DNA of 64,000 nucleotides, taken from the NCBI RefSeq assembly GCF_029212645.1, contig NZ_JARGND010000005.1, forward strand, positions 39,766-103,765, in the 5' to 3' direction. Numbering within the stretch: position 1 is the first letter of the stretch; every line of letters starts with the position of its first letter. A program made the translations under genes and the position numbers. Positions 47,048 to 56,699 of the stretch are shown here, piece by piece. The notes under the pieces are model-generated. The model was not told the origin of the DNA, ran no database searches, and worked only from the letters and a program-made list of their open reading frames with translations. Origin of the DNA: Vannielia sp. (lineage in GTDB: Bacteria; Pseudomonadota; Alphaproteobacteria; Rhodobacterales; Rhodobacteraceae).

Positions 47048-49003
47048 TTACACCCTTGTGGCATCACGCCGCCTTTGAAGGGCGAGGTTGATTGCAATCA
47101 CGCCCACAAGAATTGCGCCACCGAGGAGGCTGGTTGCGAGTTCTGGCAACAGGACCAGCAAGCCACCGGCCGCCGTGGCGATCCGGCTCACCACTCCGAT
47201 ACGGCCAACCTTGTAAATCCAGCTTTCGAAGGCAGAGGTGATCGCCCAGATCGCCACCAGGGTCAGCGTGATGCGCTTGATGATCTGAAACGCCTCGCCC
47301 TCCATGATCAGCGCCGGATCGTAGACAAAGATGAACGGCAGCAAGAACAGCGGCATCCCGAGGCGCATCGCGTGAAAGCCGGTTTTCATTGGTTTGGACC
47401 CGGCAACATTGGCCGCGGTGATCGCCGCCAGCGCCACCGGAGGGGTAATGTAGGAGAGCATCCCCCAATAGAGGATGAACAGGTGGCTGGCGATCGGGTT
47501 GAGCCCCGCCTGCACCAGCGCCGGTGCCAGCAGGATCGACAGGAAGATGTAACACGCCGTGACCGTCATCCCCATGCCGAGCACGAAGCTGGTGATCGCG
47601 CCGGCGATCAGCATCAAGGCGGTGTTGCCGCCCGCATAGAGCAGCAGTTCGCGCGAGAATGCCCCGGCAACGCCGGTATAGGACAGCCCGCCAACCACCA
47701 GCCCGATGCCCGCCAAAATCGCCACCAGCCCGGCAATATTGCGCGAAACGTCGATCAACAGCTCCTTGGCGCGGCCAAGGTTCACGCGGGTTTCCTTGCG
47801 AAAGGCGGTGGCGAGCAACATCACAAGCGATGCGTAATAGGGGGAGCGCGCTTCCATCCGCAGCCCCATAAGCACAAAGATCAAAACCGCGAGGCTGAGC
47901 AGGTAGGGCCAACCGGATTTCAGGACCGGCCAGATCGCGGGAATCTCGCTGCGCGGCATGCCCTTGAGGCCACGGCGCGCGGCATACATATCAACCTGAA
48001 ACAGCAGGGCGACGTAAAACAGGATTGCCGGGATCACCGCAGCGATCACGATGGCCGAATATTGCACGCCGATGAAGGACGCCATGACGAAGGCCACCGT
48101 TCCCATGACCGGCGGCATCAGGGTTGCCCCGGTCGAGGCGCAGGCCTCGACTGCGGCGGCATAATGCGCGGGATACCCCACACGCCGCATCGTCGGGATC
48201 GAGAACGGCCCCGAGGTGAGGATGTTCGATATCACGCTGCCCGAGAGCGAGCCGAGGATACCGGAGCCAACAACGGCCACCTTCGCGGGGCCGCCCCGGC
48301 TGTGCCCAAGCAAGGCAGAGGCCAGCTCCATGAAAAAGTCGCTGCCCTTGGTGGCCACCAGCACCGAGCCGAAAATCACGAACCCGACGACCAGTTCGGC
48401 AACCACCTGCATGGGGATGCCGATGATCGACTCCACGCCAAGCACATGGGCGCGCACGGTGCCGAGCAACGAAAACTCGGTGCCCCAAAGGAAGCCGGGC
48501 ATGAAATCGGCGTAAAGCGGGTAGGCTCCGAACAACAGCGCCGTAAACAGCAAGATCGGCCCGCCCGCACGGCGCACGCCCTCAAGCACCAGCAACAGCA
48601 GCACGGAGGCCATGAAATCCGCCATTGGCGGGGCGTCGTATTCCCACCCTTTCTGGAGAATGTCCAAGCCGTGAAACCCCAGCCACCCGGTGCTGACGAG
48701 GGCGCAAATGGCAAGGGCACCGTCAAACCACCAATACCGCAGGGGGGTCATGGTGGAGGTTGGAATGGTCAGGAAAGCCAGCGCCAGGAAAATCCCGATC
48801 AGGTAGTAGAGATAGGCGTTTCCCAGCGGCTGGAAGCCCAGGAAATTAAGGAGAAACTGCTGGTTGATCGCAAGCAACACCCCCAATGCGCCCAACACCA
48901 TGATCACCCGGCGGATGATGGTTCGCATCACCGGGACGGCATGGGTGGGTGTCTCGGCAGCCTGTTGCCCAGACCCGGAGGATGAACTGTTGTCAGAAAC
49001 CAT
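47048..49003 (-). CDS. TRAP transporter fused permease (TAXI type)
   Basis: The 651-residue protein has 16 or so membrane helices and fuses the small (DctQ-like) and large (DctM-like) TRAP subunits. SGSVISNILTSGPFSIPTMRRVGYPAHYAAAVEACASTGATLMPPVMGT is the large-subunit signature, and LFILYWGMLSYITPPVALAAITAANVAGS is the second. It works with the TAXI binding protein encoded just upstream to import an organic acid on an ion gradient. Start ATG 49003. Confidence 0.92.
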   Translation of the reverse strand: MVSDNSSSSGSGQQAAETPTHAVPVMRTIIRRVIMVLGALGVLLAINQQFLLNFLGFQPLGNAYLYYLIGIFLALAFLTIPTSTMTPLRYWWFDGALAICALVSTGWLGFHGLDILQKGWEYDAPPMADFMASVLLLLVLEGVRRAGGPILLFTALLFGAYPLYADFMPGFLWGTEFSLLGTVRAHVLGVESIIGIPMQVVAELVVGFVIFGSVLVATKGSDFFMELASALLGHSRGGPAKVAVVGSGILGSLSGSVISNILTSGPFSIPTMRRVGYPAHYAAAVEACASTGATLMPPVMGTVAFVMASFIGVQYSAIVIAAVIPAILFYVALLFQVDMYAARRGLKGMPRSEIPAIWPVLKSGWPYLLSLAVLIFVLMGLRMEARSPYYASLVMLLATAFRKETRVNLGRAKELLIDVSRNIAGLVAILAGIGLVVGGLSYTGVAGAFSRELLLYAGGNTALMLIAGAITSFVLGMGMTVTACYIFLSILLAPALVQAGLNPIASHLFILYWGMLSYITPPVALAAITAANVAGSKPMKTGFHAMRLGMPLFLLPFIFVYDPALIMEGEAFQIIKRITLTLVAIWAITSAFESWIYKVGRIGVVSRIATAAGGLLVLLPELATSLLGGAILVGVIAINLALQRRRDATRV

Positions 49004-49028
49004 AAATTCGCCTTCACTCGAAGGTGGA

Positions 49029-49055
49029 CCCCCCGGAGGCCAAACCTACGGGGGG
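49029..49055 (-). other. Stem-loop between TAXI binding protein and TRAP permease
   Basis: CCCCCCG (49029-49035) pairs with CGGGGGG (49049-49055). It lies 20 bp past the stop of the binding-protein gene in transcription order, as at the choX-choW junction. It may protect the upstream mRNA or attenuate read-through into the permease. Confidence 0.55.
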
Positions 49056-49074
49056 CAACTCGTGCGGGGGCGGC

Positions 49075-50205
49075 TTAGTCCAGCGAGGAAACGACTTCGG
49101 CCCGGCGCTCCATCCAGGCTGCGGCGAACTCGTCCTCCGGCAGGCTTTCATTCTCGGGTTTGAAGACCTTCCACGCCTCGATGAGGGCATTCATGCGCTG
49201 TGTGCGCTCCTCGTTCCAGGCATCGTCTTCGGCGGTCCAGATACCCTTTTCCTTCAGGTAGCGGATGGCCCCTTCATGGAAAGGAACGTCAACCGCCGGG
49301 CGACCCGATTTTTCGAGCGTCCAGCGCGCCATGGCGGCTGTCCCGTTCTTGTAAAGGTCATAGGTTTCATCCAGCGCCTTGATGAAGGCATAGACATCGT
49401 CGGCGGATTTATCCACGGTTGTGGCGATGATCGGGTAACGGTAAGCGGCCATCTGCGCGACCTCACCCTCCGGCAGGCCAGCGGCAACGTCCTCTTCAGA
49501 GGCGCCCATGATCGGAAGAACCTTGAGCAGCGCCTCCCAACCAGCGGCATTATCCGGGTCCAGCGGCGCGTAGTGAATGCCACGCGGGCTTTCTGCCAGT
49601 TCGTAGAGCTGGCTGGTGGTGGGTGTTGTGCAGGTTGCATCGGATTCATTGCGTGTCATCGAGGACATCGCGGATGAATAGGTTGGAAAGGTGATCACTT
49701 CGACATCGTCAAGGGTGAGGCCGCCGAAGGCAAGAATAGCCTCGCATTTGACGTTGACCGAAGGGTTCCCGGCGACGAAGGCGATCCGCTTGCCGCGGGC
49801 ATCGGCCACGGTTTCGATACCGGCATCACCGGCTGCAATAAGGGTAACGCCTGCGGGGCGGCCAGCAATGGCAAGCAGGGGTTGAGGGCCCCACGCCGGC
49901 GCTGCGAAATCAAACGCCCCTTCTGACAGAAAGAACGCCTCGGTTGCGAGGAAGGCATAATCAGCGCGCCCCTGGAGCAAGGGCTGCAAGCGGCCAATGC
50001 TGCTGCCCGAGGGCTGGATACGCACACGGGTGCCGAACTCCTTGCCGAACGCATCGGCGATTGCCGAGGCCTCGGCATATCCGGCAGAACCAACATCATA
50101 GGATGTCCACACCATCGTGCCCGGAAGCTCCTGTGCGGAGGCGGTTGCCGCGCCGAGTGTCATGAGGGCGCCTGCGGCGGCACCAAGCCTGAATCTGGTC
50201 TTCAT
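49075..50205 (-). CDS. TAXI-family TRAP substrate-binding protein
   Basis: The 376-residue periplasmic protein has a signal peptide ending ASA-QE. The TAXI family pattern includes GSAGYAEASAIADAFGKEFGTRVRIQPSGSSIGRLQPLLQGRADYAF and the later ARGKRIAFVAGNPSVNVKCEAILAFGGLT. ATG 50205 follows GGGAGGAATAC. TAXI proteins bind organic acids such as glutamate, malate or ketoglutarate; the ligand here is unknown. It is divergent from a LysR regulator. Confidence 0.92.
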   Translation of the reverse strand: MKTRFRLGAAAGALMTLGAATASAQELPGTMVWTSYDVGSAGYAEASAIADAFGKEFGTRVRIQPSGSSIGRLQPLLQGRADYAFLATEAFFLSEGAFDFAAPAWGPQPLLAIAGRPAGVTLIAAGDAGIETVADARGKRIAFVAGNPSVNVKCEAILAFGGLTLDDVEVITFPTYSSAMSSMTRNESDATCTTPTTSQLYELAESPRGIHYAPLDPDNAAGWEALLKVLPIMGASEEDVAAGLPEGEVAQMAAYRYPIIATTVDKSADDVYAFIKALDETYDLYKNGTAAMARWTLEKSGRPAVDVPFHEGAIRYLKEKGIWTAEDDAWNEERTQRMNALIEAWKVFKPENESLPEDEFAAAWMERRAEVVSSLD

Positions 50206-50303
50206 GTATTCCTCCCTGAATGTCGAAAGTTGCCCCGGGCAATTGCCTCTGGGCCTGTGGCCATGCCCCGGAGCCTTGGCGCTACAGGCGCTCACCGGCC
50301 AGG

Positions 50304-50323
50304 TGATCCCTTTCTCAGGATCA
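50304..50323. promoter_or_regulatory. Dyad in the TAXI-LysR divergent promoter
   Basis: TGATCC (50304-50309) and GGATCA (50318-50323) are inverted repeats around eight bases. It lies about 98 bp before the TAXI start and 67 bp before the LysR start, where an LTTR binding site would be expected. An AT-rich stretch (50354-50372) towards lysR probably holds the promoter. Confidence 0.45.
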
Positions 50324-50390
50324 GACTGTTCGACTGGCTGCCATGTTTCAAGTACATTATTAATATATCAGAGATACCATAGAGGCATGA

Positions 50391-51317
50391 ATGAACTTCC
50401 GCCAACTTCGCAACTTCGTTCAAGTGGTCGAACTTGGCAGCATCACCGCCGCCGCCGAGCGCCTGAACATCGCGCAACCTGCCTTGAGCCGGCAGATAAA
50501 ATCCCTTGAAGAGGAGCTGAGCGCAGATCTGTTGCGCCGCCACGGGCGCGGGGTCATGCCCACCGAAGAGGGTATCCGCTTGGCGATGAGGGCCAAGATT
50601 ATTCTGGAGGACGTGCAGGATCTTGCCGCCGATATTTCGGGGCACAAAACCCCGCTTTCCGGCATTGTCACCCTGGGGTTGCCCCCCACGGTTTCAGAGA
50701 TTCTGGCCACCCATCTGATCGAGCGGTCGATGGTGGAATACCCGGATGTGAAGCTGAGGATCATCTCGGGCTTCAGTGGCCATGTGCAGGATTGGCTATT
50801 GCGCGGCAAGATCGATCTGGGGGTGGCTTACGAAGGCCAGAAATCTGCCTCTATCAAGGCGCAACCCATTCTCATAGAACAGCTTTTCCTTGTCGAAGCG
50901 GCGAAGGAAAATGGGGCGCAGGACGGCCTGCCGATCGACGCGCGCGACGCGCTGGAGCGGCCGTTGATCCTGCCCAATCCCGAGCATGGGTTGCGCGGGC
51001 GCATTGAGGCCATCGCACAGGAAGCGCATAGCGAGCTGAATGTTGTGCTGGAGATCGACATTTTGCCCACCATGCTCGCTTTCGTCGAGCGCGGGCTTGG
51101 CGCAACCATTTTGCCGCTGGTCAGCGTGCTCAACCACATTCGCGACGGCCGCCTGATCGCGCGGCCCATCGTGAGGCGGACCATCGACCGGACGCTCATT
51201 TTGATGACACCGCTGAACCGCCCCGGTTCGAGGCTGATCACCAGCTTTGGCAAGTTCGTGACCGACGAGGTTCATGGCATGGTCACCTCGGGCCAGTGGC
51301 CAGGGACAAAGCTCTGA
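50391..51317 (+). CDS. LysR-type regulator
   Basis: The 308-residue protein has an N-terminal winged helix-turn-helix (NFRQLRNFVQVVELGSITAAAERLNIAQPALSRQIKSLE) and a periplasmic-binding-like effector domain. It is most like NAC/CynR-type regulators of small acids. The divergent position suggests it controls the TAXI-TRAP and CoA-transferase genes. ATG 50391 begins the conserved helix and the tiny upstream frame is out of phase. Confidence 0.92.
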   Translation: MNFRQLRNFVQVVELGSITAAAERLNIAQPALSRQIKSLEEELSADLLRRHGRGVMPTEEGIRLAMRAKIILEDVQDLAADISGHKTPLSGIVTLGLPPTVSEILATHLIERSMVEYPDVKLRIISGFSGHVQDWLLRGKIDLGVAYEGQKSASIKAQPILIEQLFLVEAAKENGAQDGLPIDARDALERPLILPNPEHGLRGRIEAIAQEAHSELNVVLEIDILPTMLAFVERGLGATILPLVSVLNHIRDGRLIARPIVRRTIDRTLILMTPLNRPGSRLITSFGKFVTDEVHGMVTSGQWPGTKL

Positions 51318-51393
51318 GTGCAAGCCTGTAACGATCGGTCATACTCAACCTGAACGGATGCCCTGCCGGTATGCCCCCTCTGAGGGCGCCCCC

Positions 51394-51516
51394 CTAAAGC
51401 GTTCCGCCAAAAACCTGACTCACAGCTTTTGGCGGAGCGCAGTGCGAGGCAGGACTGTTGCGCGCGCCTCGCCTTTACCTGATGTCTCAGGTTAAAGGCG
51501 AAGCGCTTTAGATCAC
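51394..51516. repeat. Dispersed ~120-bp inverted-repeat element, copy 2
   Basis: The 123-bp stretch repeats 8136-8256 with few changes. Its ends CTAAAGCGTTCCGCC and GGCGAAGCGCTTTAG are inverted repeats with small differences. Inside, TTTACCTGATGTCTCAGGTTAAA forms a hairpin. As in copy 1, the right end supplies the stop codon (TAA at 51510-51508) of the adjacent minus-strand gene. Confidence 0.8.
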
Positions 51517-52974
51517 GCCAAACGTTATCAGACCGGCGAGCATCAGCGACCAGACGGCAAGGAGTGTGAGGCAAAAGACGCCATTCCACTTGATGCCGAT
51601 GGTGACGGTGCTGCGTTTGACGATGGCCGAGCTGATGCCCAACGTCGTGATGAAGGGAGAGAACCCGATTACCGCAGTCCAGCCACCGGTGATTGCCAGC
51701 GCAATCGCGGTATCGCTCAACCCCGGCACCGCCAGTTGTGCCGCCGTTGCGCCCAGAACCGAAGCCATGACGATCGGGTTGATTCCGATCATGGCCGATG
51801 CGGCGATCAGGGAGGAAATTCCCAAGGCGAGTGGCACCGGGCCAAGCGCCCATCCCGAGACCGTGCCTTGCAACTGATCCACCGGGATCAGCGCCAAAAG
51901 CACCACCGGAAGGAAGCCCGCCGAAGCAAATACCCCCACCTCCGGGCCCAGCACCGAGAGCCGTTGCCACGTTGCCCCGGCAGCACTTGCCACCCCCGAG
52001 AGTGGGCCGCCCGGTGCCGCCCGCCCCGCTGCCGCCGCCCAGAGCAGGGCGTAGCAGGGCACCACGCAGATCAGCCCTTCCTGAAAACTCAGGGGCGTTA
52101 CCTCATGCACGGCAAAAACGGCGAGTCCGAGGGCGATCACATGGCCAACCAGCGCCGCTGCCCCTGTCCAACTGCGCAACGGCGGTTTGGGGCGCGGCAA
52201 GCCGAGGCGGCGGAAACGTCGCCCGTCAAGGTAATCAAGGAACAAGCCGATCGCGACGAAGACGAAAGACATGGCAAAGCCGATGGGGCCAAAGCTCATG
52301 TAACTCAACCCCGGCACAGAGATCAGGATGGCATTGGTGGCAAAGCCGAAGGGGGACCAGAGTGAGATCATCGAAAAGCCCCGGATGACCGCAACCGTCA
52401 TCCGCCGCAAGCGCACCTCCTGAACTTCCGCAGGCAGCTCTGCCGCAGCCGGAGTGGACATGGACCGCTTCGCAAGATCCAGAAGCAGCGCCAGTCCGCC
52501 GAAATTGATAAGGATACCAAAGAGGTGCCCGCCAAAGGTCATTGCTAGATAGCGCCGTGAGGCGGGCTGGCCGGTTATATAAAGCCCCGCCCGGTGGACC
52601 TCGGGCGCGATGGCGGCGGCGGAGCGCAGGGTTCCCAGCATGGCGACCAAGGCCCCCAGAAACAGCATACGTTCCGCTCCGAGCCAGAGCACCTCGGGCG
52701 CAACACCTTGCCAGAGCGCGGCAGCAAGCCCGACGATAACCATTGAGACCGGAACCCAGGTGCCAAAGCCAAATTGCTTGCGCGCCAGCCAGAGATAGGT
52801 GGCCATTGCGGCCGCCCCGCAAGCTGTGATGACCCGTGCATCGCTGAAAACCGAGGCGAGCGCCGACAGTATGATGACTGTCATCAACCAGCGGCGCAGC
52901 GTGATCGCCCAGACTGGTCCCTCTTCTGCGTCAACAGAGGAGATAGGGGGAGGAGGGCTTTCGCCGGTCAGCAT
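51508..52974 (-). CDS. Unrecognised polytopic membrane protein
   Basis: I could not assign a family to this 488-residue protein. It has about 12 hydrophobic segments, for example MSFVFVAIGLFLDYL and LVGHVIALGLAVFAVHEV. Repeated Gly/Ser/Pro motifs in membrane (FGGHLFGILINFGGLAL, SPFGFATNAILIS, GINPIVMASVLGATA and ITGGWTAVIGFSPFITTLGI) resemble those of ion-coupled carriers of the IT superfamily. It overlaps the next gene by seven bases, so it heads or ends the acyl-CoA operon as its putative transporter. The C-terminal end and stop lie in the dispersed repeat. Confidence 0.7.
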   Translation of the reverse strand: MLTGESPPPPISSVDAEEGPVWAITLRRWLMTVIILSALASVFSDARVITACGAAAMATYLWLARKQFGFGTWVPVSMVIVGLAAALWQGVAPEVLWLGAERMLFLGALVAMLGTLRSAAAIAPEVHRAGLYITGQPASRRYLAMTFGGHLFGILINFGGLALLLDLAKRSMSTPAAAELPAEVQEVRLRRMTVAVIRGFSMISLWSPFGFATNAILISVPGLSYMSFGPIGFAMSFVFVAIGLFLDYLDGRRFRRLGLPRPKPPLRSWTGAAALVGHVIALGLAVFAVHEVTPLSFQEGLICVVPCYALLWAAAAGRAAPGGPLSGVASAAGATWQRLSVLGPEVGVFASAGFLPVVLLALIPVDQLQGTVSGWALGPVPLALGISSLIAASAMIGINPIVMASVLGATAAQLAVPGLSDTAIALAITGGWTAVIGFSPFITTLGISSAIVKRSTVTIGIKWNGVFCLTLLAVWSLMLAGLITFGVI

Positions 52975-53729
52975 CCGCTGAAATGAGGCCGCCTTTTCTC
53001 GGCAAAGGCAGCGCGCCCTTCTGCGGCGTCAGCACTGTTCATCAACACCGGCTGCAAGGTTGCCTCATGGTCGAGCGCCGCAGCAAGATCGCGCGCGAAC
53101 CAATCAAGGATGAACTGCCGCGGCAGCGGCGCGACCTCTGCTTCTTTCAAAGCCAGCTCCCCGGCCAGTTGCGCGGCCTCCCCGGCATCGGCCAGTTCAT
53201 CGGCAAGGCCGAGATCAAAGGCTTCCTTCGCTTCGATGACACGGTTGTCCAGCAGAATGCGCCGGGCCCGCGCCGGGCCGACCCGTGCCGGAAGCGTGGC
53301 CAACAGGCCCATGTCTGGTATCAGGCCGATCTTGGTGAAAGCGGCGGTAAAGCGTGCCTCGCGCGAGGCAACGACCATCGGGCACGCCAGCGCAAGAGCA
53401 AAGCCGCCCCCTGCCGCCCAGCCCTCGACCGCCGCGACCAGCGGTTTGGGGAAGTGCGCCATCCGCGTGACCATATCGGCGACCACGGCAAGCCGGGTGC
53501 GATGCGCCCCAGGGCTGCGCTGTTTTTGATCACGGATGTCGCCACCGGCCGAAAAGTGCCCGCCCGCGCCGGTCATCACCACGGCGCGCACCGCGTCATC
53601 CTCTGCCGCGGTCGCCAGCGCCTCGCAGAGCGCCTGGCGCTCCGGGTGACCAACCGGGTTGCGGCGGGCCGGTTCGTTAAGGGTGAACGTGCATAGCCCG
53701 TCGCTGTTGGTATTTACATCAACGCTCAT
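52968..53729 (-). CDS. Crotonase-family enoyl-CoA isomerase (PaaG-like)
   Basis: The 253-residue protein has the oxyanion-hole motif HFSAGGDI and AAGGGFALALACPMV. The two Glu residues of classical enoyl-CoA hydratase are not there (Ala and Thr at the expected places). Instead it has FTKIGLIPDMG, whose Asp matches the isomerase base of PaaG. Double-bond isomerisation is therefore more likely than hydration. It overlaps the permease gene by seven bases and the MaoC gene by four. Confidence 0.85.
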   Translation of the reverse strand: MSVDVNTNSDGLCTFTLNEPARRNPVGHPERQALCEALATAAEDDAVRAVVMTGAGGHFSAGGDIRDQKQRSPGAHRTRLAVVADMVTRMAHFPKPLVAAVEGWAAGGGFALALACPMVVASREARFTAAFTKIGLIPDMGLLATLPARVGPARARRILLDNRVIEAKEAFDLGLADELADAGEAAQLAGELALKEAEVAPLPRQFILDWFARDLAAALDHEATLQPVLMNSADAAEGRAAFAEKRRPHFSGC

Positions 53730-54589
53730 GACCCATCTCTCACCGTGAAACGCCCGTTTCCAATCGCGATCTTGTCGCGTTCCAGCACCCGCGTGCGGAA
53801 GCTCCCGTCGTTCCAGATTTCGGTGCGCAGGGTTTCGCCGGGGAAGACAACTGCGGTGAAACGCGCCTCCATCGAACCGAATCGATCGGCATCATACTCG
53901 CACATCACGGCGAGCAATGCGTGGGCTGCAAAGCCAAAGGAACAAAGACCGTGCAGGATGGGCCGCTCATAGCCTGCTTTCGCAGCCACACGGGGATCAA
54001 TATGCAATGGGTTTGGGTCGGCGTTCCAGCGGTAGTAAAGCGCCTGCTCTGGCCGGGTTGGCGAATCAAACACATGGTCCGGGTCGGTTTCGGGCAGCTT
54101 ATGCGCCGGTTTTACCGGGCCATCAGGCCCGCCAAAACCCCCATCGCCGCGCAAAAAGGTTGTACCATGGCAGGTTGCCAGAAGCTCGCCGCTGTCTGCG
54201 TCGCGGATCGTCTTCTCGGAGTAGAGCAGAGCGCCCCGCCCCTCGCCCTTGTCAACAAGGCCGGTCACACGGGTTTTGCCAACGATGGTGGCTTCGGGCG
54301 GGATTGTTTGATGGATCGTGATGCCCTGTTCGCCATGCACCAGCTTGAGCGCATCGACACCTGTTTCAGGATCTTTGAGCCAAAACCCCGGATGGCCCAG
54401 AACGCTCACGATGGCGGGCATGGCGCGGGAATCATCGGCCAATGCGCCAACATAGGGCAGCTGGCGCATATCCAGCGGGTCCTGCCCAATGCCGACTGTC
54501 AGCCCGAAGCGCGCTACCTCTTCGGCGCCGTAGCTCTGGCGCACTTCAGGGATGTCGAAATTCATCAAGTGGTCATGGTTAATGGGCAT
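53726..54589 (-). CDS. MaoC-type (R)-enoyl-CoA hydratase, double hot-dog
   Basis: The 287-residue protein has two hot-dog repeats. The hydratase-2 motif is in the second (WNADPNPLHIDPRVAAKAGYERPILHG), with the catalytic Asp and His. It resembles the hydratase domain of peroxisomal multifunctional enzyme type 2. ATG 54589 follows AAGGAGG and overlaps the ligase gene by 11 bases; the frame to 54613 was rejected. It probably hydrates an enoyl-CoA made in this operon. Confidence 0.88.
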   Translation of the reverse strand: MPINHDHLMNFDIPEVRQSYGAEEVARFGLTVGIGQDPLDMRQLPYVGALADDSRAMPAIVSVLGHPGFWLKDPETGVDALKLVHGEQGITIHQTIPPEATIVGKTRVTGLVDKGEGRGALLYSEKTIRDADSGELLATCHGTTFLRGDGGFGGPDGPVKPAHKLPETDPDHVFDSPTRPEQALYYRWNADPNPLHIDPRVAAKAGYERPILHGLCSFGFAAHALLAVMCEYDADRFGSMEARFTAVVFPGETLRTEIWNDGSFRTRVLERDKIAIGNGRFTVRDGS

Positions 54590-56699
54590 CGGAAGCCTCC
54601 TTCTTTGCATCAAGTTCGATCACCGCATCAAGGGCGTAGGCCCCCTGCCCTTCGGGCATTGCGAGCACCGGGTTGAGATCAATCGACGCGAGCCGATCGC
54701 CCGCCCCCGCAGCAAAAACAGAAAGACGGGAGAGCATGTTTGCGAGCGCGTCGATATCCGCCGGGGCGGCCCCGCGCGCGCCCTGAAGGATAGCGGCGGA
54801 CCGGATAGACAGGATCATCTCCCGCGCGGTTTCAGGGCCAAACGGGCAGGCCCGCAGGGCAACATCATTCAGCAGCTCCACGAAGATGCCGCCAAGGCCA
54901 AACACCGCCACAGGCCCGAAGGTCGCATCGCGGTTGATGCCCATCAGGCATTCAACCCCGCCCGAGAGTTGCCTGGCCACCAACACGCCGGTGATGCGGG
55001 CGTCGGGGGCATGGGTTTGGGCGGCGGCGAGGATCGCGGCATGGGCCGCGCGAACGCCGTTTTCATCCTTTATGTCGAGCTTGACCGCGCCGATATCCGA
55101 TTTGTGCAAAATGTCGGGCGACAGGATTTTCATGACAACCGGAAATCCGATTTCGACTGCGGCGTTGACCGCCTCGTGTGCGCTTTGCACGGCGCGTTCG
55201 GGGGCCGCGACAATCCCGGCTTTTGCCAGCAGCGCCTTTGCCTCGGTCTCATCCGGGCTGGTGGCCGGAAGCTGCACCGCAATCGGCGCTGGCGTGCGGT
55301 TTTTCGGGGCGCTGGCGTGTGCCGATCCGAGCCGCAGCACCGCATCAAGCGCGCGCACCGCGCGACAGGGATCGCTGAAAACCAGAATGCCCGCCTCATC
55401 GTAGCGCCGCAGGACTTGCGGATCGCCCAGTGCGCAGAACGCAATGATACGATCGGGATAGGTCGCGCGCAGCGGCTCAATGGCCTCCAGGATCACCTTT
55501 GAGAGCTTTTCGCTGCCCGCCACATAGGTCAGGAAACACAGCACCGCGCCGTAGCCGCCCTCTTCGAGGCCCGCACGGGTGAACTGCTCAAGGAGCGCAG
55601 GCTCGTTCAGCGCTTGCGCCGTGCAATCAAGCGGGTTGAGCGCCGATGCGTAGGGCAGCACCTCCAGCAGCCTGGCCTGCGCGGCCTCAGGCATAGCGGG
55701 CATCGGCAGCCCGATACGTTCGGCTTCGTCGCTGGCCACAATCCCGGCGCCGCCGCTGACAGTGACCACGCCCAGCGTGTGCCGCCTGGGAAAAACCTTC
55801 TTCGAGGCGGCATAGGCGATATCCATCATCGATTCCGGGTCGCGCAAAATGATGGCCCCGTGATCGCTGAGCACCGCATCGGCCACCACCGCATCGCCGG
55901 TGAGCGAGGCCGTGTGCGAGGCCGCGGCCCGCGCGCCCACCGCTGAGCGGCCCGATTTCAACGCCAGCACCGGCTTACCGGCAGCGCGAGCTTCGTCGAG
56001 CGCCTTTAGCAGCGCCGGCGCGTCATTCACGGCCTCCATATAGGTGCAGATCACATCAACGCTGTCACTCCCGGCCATCCAGCGGATGGCGTCGGCGACG
56101 GTTATGTCAGCTTCGTTGCCGGTTGTGATCAAAACCGAGCACCCTAGCCCCTGATCCCGTGCCAGCGCGCCGAGATGCGCGCCAAAAGCGCCGGACTGGC
56201 TGGCGATCCCGATATTGCCCGGCAGCGGGAAGCCGGTATCGAGCGACGACGAGAAGGTGCCGTAATAGCCGATATCAACGTTGTAAACGCCAAGCGTGTT
56301 TGGCCCGAGCAGGCGCATTCCGTGTTTGCCCGCCAGCGCAACCAGATCACGCTGCGCCGCCTCGCCATCCGCGCCGGTTTCGGCAAAGCCCGCCGAGAAC
56401 AGCGTGGCGGCCTTGCAGCCCCTGCGGCCCAGCGCTTCGATGGTTTGTGCCACCAGCTTGGCGGGCACCGCGATGAGGGCTGCATCCGGGGCTTCTGGCA
56501 GATCCTCGACGGTGCCGTAGCATGGCAACCCCTGCACGGTGTCCCGCTTGGGGTTCACCGGCAGGATACGTCCCTTGTAGCCGGCTTTGAGCATGGCCGC
56601 GATCGGGCGGCCGCCGATGCGGGTCGGGTCCTCAGAGGCCCCGATCACCGCAACGGACTGTGGCGCAATGAGCCGGTCAATCAGGGACGGTTCACTCAA
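54579..56699 (-). CDS. NDP-forming acyl-CoA synthetase (ACD type)
   Basis: The 706-residue protein fuses both ACD subunits. The N-terminal CoA-binding domain has VAVIGASEDPTRIGG. The ligase domain has the phosphorylated His near 262 in ASHTASLTGD. An ATP-grasp domain follows from about 480 (ALLAKAGIVAAPER and FPVVMKILSPDILHKSDIGAVKL). It makes acyl-CoA using ATP or GTP and gives NDP plus phosphate. Its substrate is presumably the acid processed by the rest of the operon. It overlaps the thiolase gene by four bases. Confidence 0.92.
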   Translation of the reverse strand: MSEPSLIDRLIAPQSVAVIGASEDPTRIGGRPIAAMLKAGYKGRILPVNPKRDTVQGLPCYGTVEDLPEAPDAALIAVPAKLVAQTIEALGRRGCKAATLFSAGFAETGADGEAAQRDLVALAGKHGMRLLGPNTLGVYNVDIGYYGTFSSSLDTGFPLPGNIGIASQSGAFGAHLGALARDQGLGCSVLITTGNEADITVADAIRWMAGSDSVDVICTYMEAVNDAPALLKALDEARAAGKPVLALKSGRSAVGARAAASHTASLTGDAVVADAVLSDHGAIILRDPESMMDIAYAASKKVFPRRHTLGVVTVSGGAGIVASDEAERIGLPMPAMPEAAQARLLEVLPYASALNPLDCTAQALNEPALLEQFTRAGLEEGGYGAVLCFLTYVAGSEKLSKVILEAIEPLRATYPDRIIAFCALGDPQVLRRYDEAGILVFSDPCRAVRALDAVLRLGSAHASAPKNRTPAPIAVQLPATSPDETEAKALLAKAGIVAAPERAVQSAHEAVNAAVEIGFPVVMKILSPDILHKSDIGAVKLDIKDENGVRAAHAAILAAAQTHAPDARITGVLVARQLSGGVECLMGINRDATFGPVAVFGLGGIFVELLNDVALRACPFGPETAREMILSIRSAAILQGARGAAPADIDALANMLSRLSVFAAGAGDRLASIDLNPVLAMPEGQGAYALDAVIELDAKKEASDAH

